This document shows, in pieces, positions 17,953 to 26,730 of a stretch of DNA of 64,000 bases (the first letter of the stretch is position 1; every line of letters starts with the position of its first letter). The position numbers were made by a program, and so were the translations under genes. The notes under the pieces were generated by a model, which ran no database searches, was not told where the DNA came from, and saw nothing but the letters and a program-made list of their open reading frames with translations. Origin of the DNA: Pseudofrankia saprophytica (GTDB lineage: Bacteria > Actinomycetota > Actinomycetes > Frankiales > Frankiaceae); contig NZ_KI912266.1 in assembly GCF_000235425.2 (NCBI RefSeq), positions 1,457,900-1,521,899 of the forward strand, in the 5' to 3' direction.

Positions 17953-18894
17953 GTGACCGACCGACGGCCCGATCTGACATCGCGGCGGCCCGGCCAAGGA
18001 CACGGACGGGGCCCGTTGCGCTGGCGCCTCGCCGGCCGGCTGGCCGCCAACCTTCCCGAGGTGCGTGGTCGCGACCGCGTCGTCGGGTGGGCCCAGGGGT
18101 CGACCGATGAGTACGCCGGCCCGCTTCGCGGCCGGTTCGTCAACGGCATGCTCTTCGACGTCGACAGCTCCCGGGACGGGTCGGCGCGAGAGCTGTCCGC
18201 GCTGCGTTACCGTCCGCCAGCGCTGGCCCCGGTGTTCGCCGCCGTGCTCGGGCCCGGTGACTGCTGCTACGACGTCGGCGCGAACATCGGCGTGTACACC
18301 CTGTGGGCCGCGGGTCTCGTGGGGTCGTCCGGGCAGGTGCATGCCTTCGAGCCGGTGCCGGACACGATGGCGGTCCTGGAAGCGATGGTCCGGCGCAACG
18401 GGCTGTCGCAGGTGCGGCTCGAGTCCTGCGCCGTCGGCGCGACGGTCGGCGAGATCGGCATGCGGGTCTACCGTGACGCCTCTGGCCTCGCTCATCCTGT
18501 CACCGACATCGGATCCGCCGACCGCGTCGCGTCTCTCACCACCCTCGACGCCCATACGGAGCGGCACCGGCCCCCTGATCTCGTCAAGATCGATGTCGAG
18601 GGCTTCGAGATCGACGTACTGCGTGGCGCCGAGAACCTGCTCCTCGCCCGGTCGCCGGCGCTACTGCTGGAGATGCTGCCCGGGCACCTGGCCCGCCAGG
18701 GCCGAAGCCAGGCGGAACTGGTCGCCTGGCTCGCCGAGCTCGGCTACATGATCTTCAACCTGACCCCGCAGGGCCTCGCCACGCATGGCCAGTTCACGTC
18801 GAATGTGCTGGCGCTCGCGCCTCGGTGGGAGCGGTTCGACCGTGTCGTCGCGACCCTGGAACGCATGCCGTTCCCGCGGAACCAGACGACGTGA
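17953..18894 (+). CDS. FkbM-family methyltransferase
   Basis: 313 residues. SAM motif CCYDVGANIGVYTLWA (near 97-112), VHAFEPVPDTMAVLEAM, and the hallmark PDLVKIDVEGFEIDVLRGAENLL identify the FkbM family, which O-methylates polyketides and sugars. In a polysaccharide operon the target is probably a glycan hydroxyl. GTG start at 17953 with a good purine box. Its TGA overlaps the GTG of the flippase (18891-18894), so the two are coupled. First gene of a four-gene operon with flippase, CgeB-like glycosyltransferase and polymerase. Confidence 0.88.
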   Translation: MTDRRPDLTSRRPGQGHGRGPLRWRLAGRLAANLPEVRGRDRVVGWAQGSTDEYAGPLRGRFVNGMLFDVDSSRDGSARELSALRYRPPALAPVFAAVLGPGDCCYDVGANIGVYTLWAAGLVGSSGQVHAFEPVPDTMAVLEAMVRRNGLSQVRLESCAVGATVGEIGMRVYRDASGLAHPVTDIGSADRVASLTTLDAHTERHRPPDLVKIDVEGFEIDVLRGAENLLLARSPALLLEMLPGHLARQGRSQAELVAWLAELGYMIFNLTPQGLATHGQFTSNVLALAPRWERFDRVVATLERMPFPRNQTT

Positions 18895-20258
18895 CCCGGG
18901 CCAAGCACCGCGTACCCAAAGCCCAACGACGCGGCGGATATCTGGCCTCCGTCGGAGTGACGGCAGTGACGAGTGTCGCCGTCAGTGGGCTGGGCGCGGC
19001 AGGCGGCCTGATCCTCGCTCGTTACCTGGGGCCGTCCGGGCGGGGCACCTACGCCGTCATCACGTCTTACATGCTGGCCGCCACGACGGTCGGCGAGTGC
19101 GGCCTGACCTACGCAATCTGCTACGTGGTGGCACGGAACCGCCCCGGCGCCCGGGACGCCGTCCGCACCGGCGGGGCAATGCTGTTGGGGCTGGGGATCC
19201 TCGTCGGCGCGGCGGGTATAGCGGCTGCGCCTCTGGTGGTCGATGACCCCACGGTGACAGCGTTTCGGGTGGCCTTCGCCGCCCAGCCTGTGGTGTTCGG
19301 CGCCTCCGCCTGGATATTCGCGCTGCAGGCAACCCGGATCAGCAGTTGGAACGTGACCCGTACGCTCCAACCGGTCTGCTATTCCGCCGCCGTGGTCGCG
19401 TTGGCCGTCACCGACCTGCTGACCGTCGAGCGCGCGGTGCTATGTCTCATCGGCTCGATCGGCCTGCAGGCCGTCGCGGCCGCGGTGCTGTGTCGTCAGG
19501 CGCTTCCCGGGCGGGGTCGGCTGCGTCGCTCCATGGGCGGGAGTCTGGCCGACTATGGCGGCAAGACGATGCTCTCGTCGATCTCGTATCTGCTCAACAC
19601 GACTCTGGATCTGCTCCTGCTGGCGGTGATCGTCCAGCCAGCGCAGGTCGGGCACTACGCCGTCGCGGTCTCGATGGCGATGCTTCCTCAGCCCGTGTGC
19701 TCCGCTTTCGGCAACGTCGCGATGCCCCGCCTCGCGGCCGGGAGAGCGAACCTCGCGCACGGCCCGGCCTCCGGGGTCGACCGTCGGATGGTGCTGGCCA
19801 CCGTGGGTGCGAGCTTCGCCGTTGGCGCGTTGTGCATCGGCGTGCTCAGCGTCGCCGCGCCCTTGGCGGTGCACGTGATGCTCGGACCCGACTACGGGCC
19901 GAGCATCTGGCTGTTCTGGCTGCTCGCGCCGGGCGCGGCGGTACTCGGCTGCAACCGGGCGATGGATGACGTGTTGCGTGGGCTTGGGCGGACGCTCGCG
20001 GTGGCCCGCTGTGAGTGGACCGGCTCGGCCCTGACGGTGGCGCTGCTCGCCACGCTGGTGCCGACGATCGGCGTCGCCGGAGCCGCGATCGCCTCCAGCA
20101 TCGCCTACCTGGTCACCTTCGTCCTCCTGCTCCGGGTGGCGTTGCGCGCCGTCGACATCACGGCCAGGTCCGTGCCGGCCAGGCTGCATCGGGTCACCGG
20201 ACGGGGTCGCAAGGACTGGCTCGCCGTCCCCTCCGAATCGGGAAGAGGTAACGCATGA
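18891..20258 (+). CDS. Wzx-like polysaccharide flippase (MOP superfamily)
   Basis: 455 residues, about 12-14 membrane helices, beginning with the RGGYLASVGVTAVTS segment and LILARYLGPSGRGTYAVI, the conserved N-terminal helix pair of oligosaccharide flippases. A middle motif YGGKTMLSSISYLLNT matches the start of helix 7 in Wzx proteins. It would move lipid-linked repeat units to the outer face of the membrane. GTG at 18891 is chosen because it gives the GTGA overlap used throughout this operon; an upstream start at 18825 would overlap the FkbM gene much more. The end overlaps the next ATG (ATGA, 20255-20258). Confidence 0.9.
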   Translation: MTRAKHRVPKAQRRGGYLASVGVTAVTSVAVSGLGAAGGLILARYLGPSGRGTYAVITSYMLAATTVGECGLTYAICYVVARNRPGARDAVRTGGAMLLGLGILVGAAGIAAAPLVVDDPTVTAFRVAFAAQPVVFGASAWIFALQATRISSWNVTRTLQPVCYSAAVVALAVTDLLTVERAVLCLIGSIGLQAVAAAVLCRQALPGRGRLRRSMGGSLADYGGKTMLSSISYLLNTTLDLLLLAVIVQPAQVGHYAVAVSMAMLPQPVCSAFGNVAMPRLAAGRANLAHGPASGVDRRMVLATVGASFAVGALCIGVLSVAAPLAVHVMLGPDYGPSIWLFWLLAPGAAVLGCNRAMDDVLRGLGRTLAVARCEWTGSALTVALLATLVPTIGVAGAAIASSIAYLVTFVLLLRVALRAVDITARSVPARLHRVTGRGRKDWLAVPSESGRGNA

Positions 20259-21274
20259 AAGACGACGGCCCGGCTCCGGTCAGTGGCTCGGTTCGGGTGG
20301 GCGTGATCGGGCCGATCGGTGGCGACAGCTTCGCGGAGAACATCCTGCAGTGCCTGCCGGACGTCGGCGCTCACCCGGTAGCGCTCGGCCCGGCCTTCCC
20401 ACAGCCCGCCAGCCGCGCCGTCGCGGCCACCCTCGAGTTCGTCCGGCGTGCCTCCGACCACGCCGTCCTCGCGTACCAGCGCGGTCTGGTGGCGGCGGCC
20501 GAGCGTGCGGGGATCAACCTGGTGGTCTCGGTCGACCTCAACCTGTTGCCGGCGACGGTGCGCGAGCTGCGCCGACGAGGGGTCCGGGTCTGCCTGTGGT
20601 TCCCGGACGCCGTGGCCAACCTCGAACGGCAGCGGATGCTGCTCGGCGACTACGACGCGCTGTTCTTCAAGGACCCGCTCCTCGCCCGCCGGCTGTCCGA
20701 CCTGCTTGACCTGCCGGCGTACTACCTGCCGGAGGCGTGCAACCCGGTCCGCCACCGGCCACCGGACACCGCGCCGGAACTGCCGCAGGTGGTGTTCGTG
20801 GGCAACATGTACAGCGCCCGTGCCCGGCTGATCGGGCAGCTCCTCGACCACGGCGTCGACGTGCGGATCTACGGGCCGGCGATAACCCGCTGGCTTCGGG
20901 AGCCTCGGCTGGTCCGGCAGCACACCGGGCGCTACGTGGCCGGTGAGGAGAAAGCGGCCGTGTTCCGCGGGGCCTGTGCCGTCGTCAACGCCCTGCACCC
21001 GACGGAGATGCAGAGCGTGAACTGCAGACTGTTCGAGGCGACGGGTTGTGGAGGCACGGTTCTGTGTGAGCGGCGGGAGGCGCTGCCCGGGCTGTTCGAC
21101 GAGGAGCGCGAGGTTCTCGCGTTCAGCACCTTCGGCGAGCTGCTCGATCGGATCAAATGGTGCGTGGACGACCGGGCGGCGGCGCGCGCCGTCGGCGATG
21201 CCGCGTCACGACGGAGCCACGCCGAACACACGTACCAGCATCGGCTCACCGAGTTGCTCGAGGCCGTCCTGTGA
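20255..21274 (+). CDS. CgeB-like glycosyltransferase
   Basis: 339 residues. The N-terminal half has a GT-B-like strand pattern (VRVGVIGPIGGDSFAENIL), a middle PDAVANLERQ and YDALFFKDPLL, and the C-terminal part has PQVVFVGNMY, NCRLFEATGCGGTVLCE and EVLAFSTFGELLD, the layout of CgeB/DUF3880 glycosyltransferases with the typical FE-A-GCG motif. Sugar specificity is unknown. Start and stop both overlap neighbours (ATGA at 20255, GTGA at 21271), giving a fully coupled FkbM-wzx-GT-wzy series. Confidence 0.85.
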   Translation: MKDDGPAPVSGSVRVGVIGPIGGDSFAENILQCLPDVGAHPVALGPAFPQPASRAVAATLEFVRRASDHAVLAYQRGLVAAAERAGINLVVSVDLNLLPATVRELRRRGVRVCLWFPDAVANLERQRMLLGDYDALFFKDPLLARRLSDLLDLPAYYLPEACNPVRHRPPDTAPELPQVVFVGNMYSARARLIGQLLDHGVDVRIYGPAITRWLREPRLVRQHTGRYVAGEEKAAVFRGACAVVNALHPTEMQSVNCRLFEATGCGGTVLCERREALPGLFDEEREVLAFSTFGELLDRIKWCVDDRAAARAVGDAASRRSHAEHTYQHRLTELLEAVL

Positions 21275-23040
21275 CCACGGTCGACACCCGTAGGGCCGCG
21301 CTGGCTCAGCCCGTGCCTTCTGGGGCGAAGAATCCTTCCAAGCCGGGAGACAACGCGGCCCGTGTGGGTATGCCGGCGGCGTGGACCGTGCTGGCCGCGG
21401 TGGCGATCGTCTTGTGGCTGGTCGACCTCGCCATCGTGCCGGCTGTTCCCGATCGGGTGGTTCTGCGTTCCCTCGCCGTCACGGTTGAGTACCTGGCCGT
21501 CGCGGCGCTGGTCGGCGGCGGCCGCGGCCGCCGCCGCCGAGGGCGCGGTCTGCGCCAGTTCCGACTCGGACCATGGTCCCTGTTGGTCTCCGCCGTGACC
21601 ACCGGGCTCGCGTCCATCGCGTGGCGGAACCCGCAGTCCGGATTTCTGGCGACCATCGACCGGTCGAGCGTCGCGCACGCGCTGGCCATCATCGGCCTGA
21701 CCGCGCCGCTCTGGGCGATCGGCTATCTCGTCGGTCCCGGCCTGCTCGCGCTTCGTATGGGACAGCGGCTGGCCGCGGTCGCGACCTCGGAACGCGACGG
21801 CGACGGCGGTGGAAGGTACCGACCGAGGGCCGTGTGGGTTCTCGCGGGTGTGTCCATCGTGGCGCGGGTCGCCCAGATCGCCCTCGGGCAGTTCGGCTAC
21901 CTGGCCGACCCGTCCAAGGCTGTGAGTGGCTCGTCGTGGTATGCGCAGATCCTGGTACAGGCCGGCGGCCTCGGGCTCGCCGCGCTCGCCATCGCGTCGG
22001 TCGAGCTGGCCCGGTTCGGCGGCGTCCGTCGGCGGACGGCCTTCCTGGTCCTGCTCGGGACCGAGGTCGGCTTCGGGCTGATCAGCGGGATGAAAGGACA
22101 GTTCGTCTTCACCCTGCTCGCTGTGTGCGTCAGTTTCACCGTCGCCCGCGGACGGCTGCCGCTGCGCGCACTGCTGGGCGCCGCGGCCGTCTTCGTGCTT
22201 GTCGTGGTGCCGTTCAACGCCGCTTATCGGGACCTGGTCCGGACGCACGGAAGAGAGAACATGTCGGCACCGGCGGCGGTCGCCATCGCACCGCAGGTCG
22301 TCGTCCAGACGGTGGAGGGCGGCGGCGGCGGCGACGGCGACGACGACGGTAAGGATCAGCCACCCCTGACGACCCTGGTCGGCTCGACCGTAACGGAGCG
22401 CAGTCGGTCTGTAGACAGCCTCGCCGCCGTCGTCCAGAAGACCCCGAACCTGGTGCCCTACCAGAGCATCTTCGAGCTGATCACCGACCCGGTGCTGGGT
22501 CTGGTCCCACGCGCGCTCTGGCCGGACAAGCCGGTGCGGACCGCCGGCTACACCTTCAACCAGCAGTACTACGACACGCCCGCGAACCTGTACAGCGCGG
22601 CCGCGATCTCGCCGCAGGCGGACCTGTTCCGGCACGGCGGGCTGCTCGTGGTTCTCGTCGGTTCCGCCATCATCGGCGCGGGCTACCGGCTCGTGGACGA
22701 GACTCTGCACCCGGCGCGCGACCTGCGGCTGACCGCGCTGTATGTGTCGCTGTTCACCCTGCTGCTGACCTCGGAGTGGACCGTGACAGACCTTCTGGTG
22801 TCGCTGCCCATCAAAATCGGAATCATGGTCGCGGCCTGCCGGTTCGTGTATGGCGGGCAGGCGGCGAGGGACCGGGTCCGTGTCGGTCGCGATGGTGCAC
22901 CGGCCGACAATCGTGGACAAGGCGCCTGGCGTGTTTCCGGCTATCCAGGGGTTCCTGGCGCGTCCGGACGTGGCAGGGACAGCCGACCGGCTCCGCGGCG
23001 GACGCCCTTGACGACGACCGGGTCTCGGCGGGACTACTGA
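21271..23040 (+). CDS. Wzy-like polysaccharide polymerase (O-antigen polymerase family)
   Basis: 589 residues from GTG 21271. Around eleven hydrophobic segments, a long extracellular loop between about 330 and 460 containing VPYQSIFELITDPVLGLVPRALWPDKP and FNQQYYDTPANLYSAAAISPQADLF, and the FNAAYR motif after the helix at about 310. This loop type occurs in oligosaccharide repeat-unit polymerases. An acidic Gly-rich run (EGGGGGDGDDDG) interrupts the loop. It would join flipped repeat units at the outer membrane face of the cell membrane. The C-terminal 60 residues are polar and Arg/Gly-rich. Last gene of its operon, followed by a strong hairpin. Confidence 0.82.
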   Translation: MTTVDTRRAALAQPVPSGAKNPSKPGDNAARVGMPAAWTVLAAVAIVLWLVDLAIVPAVPDRVVLRSLAVTVEYLAVAALVGGGRGRRRRGRGLRQFRLGPWSLLVSAVTTGLASIAWRNPQSGFLATIDRSSVAHALAIIGLTAPLWAIGYLVGPGLLALRMGQRLAAVATSERDGDGGGRYRPRAVWVLAGVSIVARVAQIALGQFGYLADPSKAVSGSSWYAQILVQAGGLGLAALAIASVELARFGGVRRRTAFLVLLGTEVGFGLISGMKGQFVFTLLAVCVSFTVARGRLPLRALLGAAAVFVLVVVPFNAAYRDLVRTHGRENMSAPAAVAIAPQVVVQTVEGGGGGDGDDDGKDQPPLTTLVGSTVTERSRSVDSLAAVVQKTPNLVPYQSIFELITDPVLGLVPRALWPDKPVRTAGYTFNQQYYDTPANLYSAAAISPQADLFRHGGLLVVLVGSAIIGAGYRLVDETLHPARDLRLTALYVSLFTLLLTSEWTVTDLLVSLPIKIGIMVAACRFVYGGQAARDRVRVGRDGAPADNRGQGAWRVSGYPGVPGASGRGRDSRPAPRRTPLTTTGSRRDY

Positions 23041-23135
23041 CCGGGAATCGTGCAGCGCGTGGGCCCAGTGCCTCAACGACAGCCAGGTCACGGGCGGTAA
23101 CCACGATGCCGAGGGCCTCCAGGACCGTGAAGCGT

Positions 23136-23184
23136 GAAGGGGGCCGTACCCGGGCCGGTTAGGCCCGGGTACGGGGCCCCCTTC
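23136..23184. terminator. Bidirectional hairpin between convergent operons
   Basis: GAAGGGGGCC plus GTACCCGGGCC (23136-23156) pairs with GGCCCGGGTAC (23162-23172) and the outer GGCCCCCTTC (23175-23184), with a 5-base loop and a 2-base bulge. It separates the wzy end (23040) from the UDP-sugar dehydratase end (23293). Confidence 0.75.
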
Positions 23185-23292
23185 ATGACCTGGCCCAGTA
23201 GGCCCGGGTGCGTCTGGTCAGCGCCCTCGGAGCAGCGGCCAACGCCGAGGGCCGGGCCTCGAGCGGTACCGCCGCGAGACCTTCTTCTCTGC

Positions 23293-24507
23293 CTACCGCA
23301 GCAGGTCGAGGTGGTCGGTCGACGGATGCTCGCCTGGCCCGCCTGCCTCGGCGGCCGGGTGAGCCACGGGGCCGGCGCCGGTCCGCTGGTCGGGCACCAC
23401 GCTCGGGCCGAGCGAGCCCGTGGCCGGTGTGGGCAGCGGCGGTAGCAGGTTGTTGCGCCGCAGCAGGGCCGTGGTCTCGGCCAGCCCGACGACGTTGTCC
23501 GCCGAGCTGTACTCACCGGCCAGTTCGCTGGCCAGCGACGGCTCGCTGATCTCGGGCAGCATCGGCGAGATCACGTAGTACTGCCCGTCGCGGCGGGTCC
23601 GGTGGCACTCCTCCTCGGAGACCATGACCTCGTGCATCTTCTCGCCGGGGCGCACCCCGACGACCTCCACCGACACGTCCCGGTCACCGATGAGCGCGTG
23701 TGCGATGTCGATGACGGTCGCGGCGGGCGTCCGCGGTACGAGGATCTCCCCGGGCCTTCCACGCTGGATTGAATGGAAGATCATGTCGACGGCTTCGTCC
23801 AGGGTGACCAGGAACCGGGTCATGCTGGTGACCGTGACCGTGACCGGCCCGCCGCGGGCGATCTGGTCGAGGAACAGCGGGATCACCGAGCCGCGCGAGG
23901 CCAGCACGTTGCCGTAACGCACGCCGACGAATCGGGAGCGCCCGGACCGCTCGCGCACGCCGACGTTCGCGGCGGTGAAGATCCGCTCCTGCAGCGCCTT
24001 GGTCATGCCCATGACGTTGACCGGTTTGCAGCACTTGTCCGTGCCGACGCCGACGACGCAGTCCACCTGGTAGCCATGCTCGGCGACCGCGCGCACGATG
24101 TTCGACGCGCCCGAACAGTTCGTCAGGATGGCCTGCTCGGGGAAGTACTCACACGCGGGCACCTGCTTGAGCGCGGCCGCGTTCACGATGACGTCCGCGT
24201 CGCGCACGCACGCGGCGACATCCCAGTAATTCCGGACGTCGCCGAGGCGGAATTCCAGGATCCGGTCGAAGTTCCGGTAGATCGTCTCGTCGGTCGTGAC
24301 CCGCTGACGCAGGTAGGCCAGCCGCATCGCATGCTGTTTGGCTTCGTCCCGGGACAGCACGATCACCTTGGCCGGTATCCCAACCTCGCCGGACAGGATC
24401 CGCCGGACCAGCACCTGTCCCAGCGACCCGGTGCCACCGGTCACCAGAACGCGCCGGCCGGTAAGCATTCCGGCGCTGTCCATCGCGCTCGCTGTGCTCT
24501 CAGTCAT
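23293..24507 (-). CDS. UDP-GlcNAc 4,6-dehydratase/3,5-epimerase (FnlA/CapE/WbjB type)
   Basis: 404 residues. SDR fold with NAD site GGTGSLG (24-30), GTDKCCKPVNVMGMTK (155-170) with the MxxxK form of the catalytic pair (M166/K170) known from CapE, and SRDEAKQHAM. This group converts UDP-GlcNAc to UDP-4-keto-6-deoxy-HexNAc with epimerisation, the first step to UDP-L-FucNAc or UDP-L-QuiNAc. The C-terminal EISEPSLASELAGEYSS is also characteristic; about 45 further residues form a disordered tail. Last gene of the five-gene minus operon starting at 29008; overlaps the reductase by 8 bp. Partner genes: reductase next door and 2-epimerase at 32218. Confidence 0.88.
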   Translation of the reverse strand: MTESTASAMDSAGMLTGRRVLVTGGTGSLGQVLVRRILSGEVGIPAKVIVLSRDEAKQHAMRLAYLRQRVTTDETIYRNFDRILEFRLGDVRNYWDVAACVRDADVIVNAAALKQVPACEYFPEQAILTNCSGASNIVRAVAEHGYQVDCVVGVGTDKCCKPVNVMGMTKALQERIFTAANVGVRERSGRSRFVGVRYGNVLASRGSVIPLFLDQIARGGPVTVTVTSMTRFLVTLDEAVDMIFHSIQRGRPGEILVPRTPAATVIDIAHALIGDRDVSVEVVGVRPGEKMHEVMVSEEECHRTRRDGQYYVISPMLPEISEPSLASELAGEYSSADNVVGLAETTALLRRNNLLPPLPTPATGSLGPSVVPDQRTGAGPVAHPAAEAGGPGEHPSTDHLDLLR

Positions 24508-25402
24508 CGCTGCGTCCTCCGTGGTCCCTCAGCATGATCCGTTCGGCGAGCTCGTCGAGCATCGAGTCCCAGCCGGGGGCGGTGTAACCGGTCGCGGCCG
24601 CGAACCGGTCGGCAAGCAGGCTGCGGTCACACGGCGGGCCGTCGATGGCCACCACCTCGGCCGCCGGACGCCCGGCCGCGCGCAATCTTTCCGACAGCCG
24701 GACGAGCAGATCGAACTTGGTGATCGGCTCCGGCGCGGCCACGTGCCATAGCCCGGTCAGGTCCTCGTGCTTGGTGAGGATCCGGTCGAGGAGTCGAGCG
24801 ATCTCCATCGTCGTGAGCCCTGTGTAGACCGCCCGCTGGTAACCGGATACCTGGCCGCTGCGGCCGAGGAACCACTCGACCAGACCGCTGGCCCGGCCCG
24901 CCAGCTCCAGCCCGATGATCGAGGTCCGCAGCGTCAGGGCAGGCGCCTCCCGGACCTCGCCGAGCAGCTTGGACATCCCGTAGACGTCGACCGGATCCGG
25001 CTGGTCGTCCTCGGTGTAGCGGCCCCGCCGGCCGGAGAACACGCAGTCGGTGCTGACGTGCACCAGCCGGATGTTGGCTATCCGGCACAGCCGGGCAAGG
25101 CGGTGCGGGAAGATCGTGTTGATCTCGACGGCGGGGAGCGCCGTCTGTCCTTCGCTACGCTGCTTGACCAGACCGATGGCGTTGAGCACCGCGTCCGGCC
25201 GGAATCGGTCGAGCAGGTCGGCCACGTCATCGTGGCAGCGAGCGTCGATGCCGGTGACGATCCGGTCGCCCGGCAGCGCGCCCGGCGCCGCCGGCAGCCG
25301 GCCGGCGCCCCGCACCGTCACAGCGACGTCATGGTGGTCGGCGAGTGTGCCGGCGAGCTCGTGGCCAAGCATCCCGTCACCGCCTAGAACGAGGACTCTC
25401 AT
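24500..25402 (-). CDS. RmlD-like UDP-4-keto-6-deoxy-HexNAc reductase
   Basis: 300 residues. SDR fold with GGDGMLG (7-13) for the nucleotide, VHVSTDCVFSG and the catalytic Y141GMSK145. It resembles dTDP-4-dehydrorhamnose reductase. The CapF/WbjC/FnlB reductases carry an extra C-terminal cupin domain of about 100 residues, and this protein is too short to have one, so it is closer to WbvR, the reductase of the UDP-L-QuiNAc (L-rhamnosamine) route. Overlaps its neighbours by 4 and 8 bp. Substrate is inferred from neighbourhood, not proven. Confidence 0.8.
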   Translation of the reverse strand: MRVLVLGGDGMLGHELAGTLADHHDVAVTVRGAGRLPAAPGALPGDRIVTGIDARCHDDVADLLDRFRPDAVLNAIGLVKQRSEGQTALPAVEINTIFPHRLARLCRIANIRLVHVSTDCVFSGRRGRYTEDDQPDPVDVYGMSKLLGEVREAPALTLRTSIIGLELAGRASGLVEWFLGRSGQVSGYQRAVYTGLTTMEIARLLDRILTKHEDLTGLWHVAAPEPITKFDLLVRLSERLRAAGRPAAEVVAIDGPPCDRSLLADRFAAATGYTAPGWDSMLDELAERIMLRDHGGRSDD

Positions 25403-26730
25403 CTGGCCCTCCCGGGTGCGGCGGTCGCCGCTGGCCGATCCGGATGTGGTGGTCGTGGCTGGTCGGCCATCTCCGCGGGCCGTGCGGCCGGGATCCCCTC
25501 GGGTCCAGGCGCGCGGGCCGCGGCGGCGCGCAGGTGCCGCTCGACCCGGTCAAGCAGAGCGGTCCGCTCGTAATGCGTCACGTAGTACTCGCGGGCGGCG
25601 TTCCCCATCGCCGCGCGCTCGGCCGGCGCGAGCGCGCGCACGGACGCGATCGCGTCGGCGAGTGCCGCCGCGTCCTGTGCTGGGACCGCGAGCCCGCCGG
25701 CGGCCGCCACGACCCGGGCGGTCGTCCCGTCCGCCGCCGCCACCACCGGCCGGCCGCAGGCCAGGAACGACTGCACCCGGCTCGGGATCGTCAGCGCCCA
25801 CACCGGGTCCCGGCGCAGCGTCGTGACCACCACGTCCGCGTGCGCGAGCAACGCGGGCATCCGCTCGAGCGGCGCGCGCCCCAGCAGGTGGACCCGGTCA
25901 CCGAGGCCCCTTCGGCGCACCTCGTCCGCCAGCCACTCGCCGCGCTGGCCGTCGCCGAGGACCACCCAGTGCACGTCGGCGCCCGCGGGCAGGTCACGCA
26001 GCCGCTCGGCCGCATCGACCAGCGTCTCGAGGGCCTGCGCCACGCCGAGATTGCCGGCGATCATCGCGACGAACCCCGCCGGCATCCCGGCCTCCCGGCG
26101 GACCTGGGGGTCGGGAGGCAGCGGGCGGTAGCGGTCCTCGGCCCAGTTCGGCAGGTAGTCAAGCCGGTCGGCCGGCACGCCGGCCGCGCGCAGCAGCGGC
26201 AGGAAGTCCTCGGACTGGCCGAGCACCCGGGCGCAGCGCTGGTAAGCCGCGCCGACCGCCTTCTCGAGCAGGTCGAGCACCCGCTCGGAGCGCACCACAC
26301 CGGTCGCGCGAAGGGTGTGCGGCCACAGATCCTGCACCCACAGCACCACCGGGGTCCCGCGGATCCGGCGCAGCAACAACGCCGGCACCACCATCGTCAC
26401 CGGCGATATCTGGAAGACGAGCACGACGTCGGACGGCGGCAGCCGCGGTACGCCGAACACGCTGGCGCTCGCGGCGAACGTCAGGTAGTTCAGTGCGAGC
26501 CGCCATCGCTCGCCATCTCCGCGGGAGGCCAGCGGCACCCGCACTACCTGGACGCCCTCGTACCACTCCCAGCTGGGCCGCCGACCGCGGGGAAACACCT
26601 CGCGACGCGGATAGCTCGGCTGCCCGGTCAGGACGGTCACCTGGTGGCCGCGTTCCCGCAGCCCGACGGCCAGGTCGTTGACCCGGAACTGCTCAGGCCA
26701 GAAGTACTGACTGACGATGGTCACCCGCAC
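25399..26730 (-). CDS. WbuB-like GT4 glycosyltransferase, copy 1
   Basis: 443 residues. Starts VRVTIVSQYFWPEQFRVND, the signature opening of WbuB-type transferases, which add L-fucosamine-type residues in enteric O-antigens. The nucleotide-sugar half has NLGVAQALETLVDAAE, DVVVTTLRRDPVWALT and SRVQSFLACGRPVV. A close paralogue lies at 35532-36824. GTG at 26730 is picked because homology starts exactly there; it overlaps the upstream glycosyltransferase by 10 bp and the reductase by 4 bp. With the sugar genes beside it, transfer of L-QuiNAc or L-FucNAc is a fair inference. Confidence 0.88.
   Translation of the reverse strand: MRVTIVSQYFWPEQFRVNDLAVGLRERGHQVTVLTGQPSYPRREVFPRGRRPSWEWYEGVQVVRVPLASRGDGERWRLALNYLTFAASASVFGVPRLPPSDVVLVFQISPVTMVVPALLLRRIRGTPVVLWVQDLWPHTLRATGVVRSERVLDLLEKAVGAAYQRCARVLGQSEDFLPLLRAAGVPADRLDYLPNWAEDRYRPLPPDPQVRREAGMPAGFVAMIAGNLGVAQALETLVDAAERLRDLPAGADVHWVVLGDGQRGEWLADEVRRRGLGDRVHLLGRAPLERMPALLAHADVVVTTLRRDPVWALTIPSRVQSFLACGRPVVAAADGTTARVVAAAGGLAVPAQDAAALADAIASVRALAPAERAAMGNAAREYYVTHYERTALLDRVERHLRAAAARAPGPEGIPAARPAEMADQPRPPHPDRPAATAAPGRAR

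Noticed and set aside
20932..23091. Long open frame (719 codons) on the minus strand opposite the Wzy-like gene
   Set aside because: Composition is Arg/Gln/Pro-rich without domain character, and the plus-strand gene has clear membrane segments and operon coupling. It is a shadow caused by high GC.
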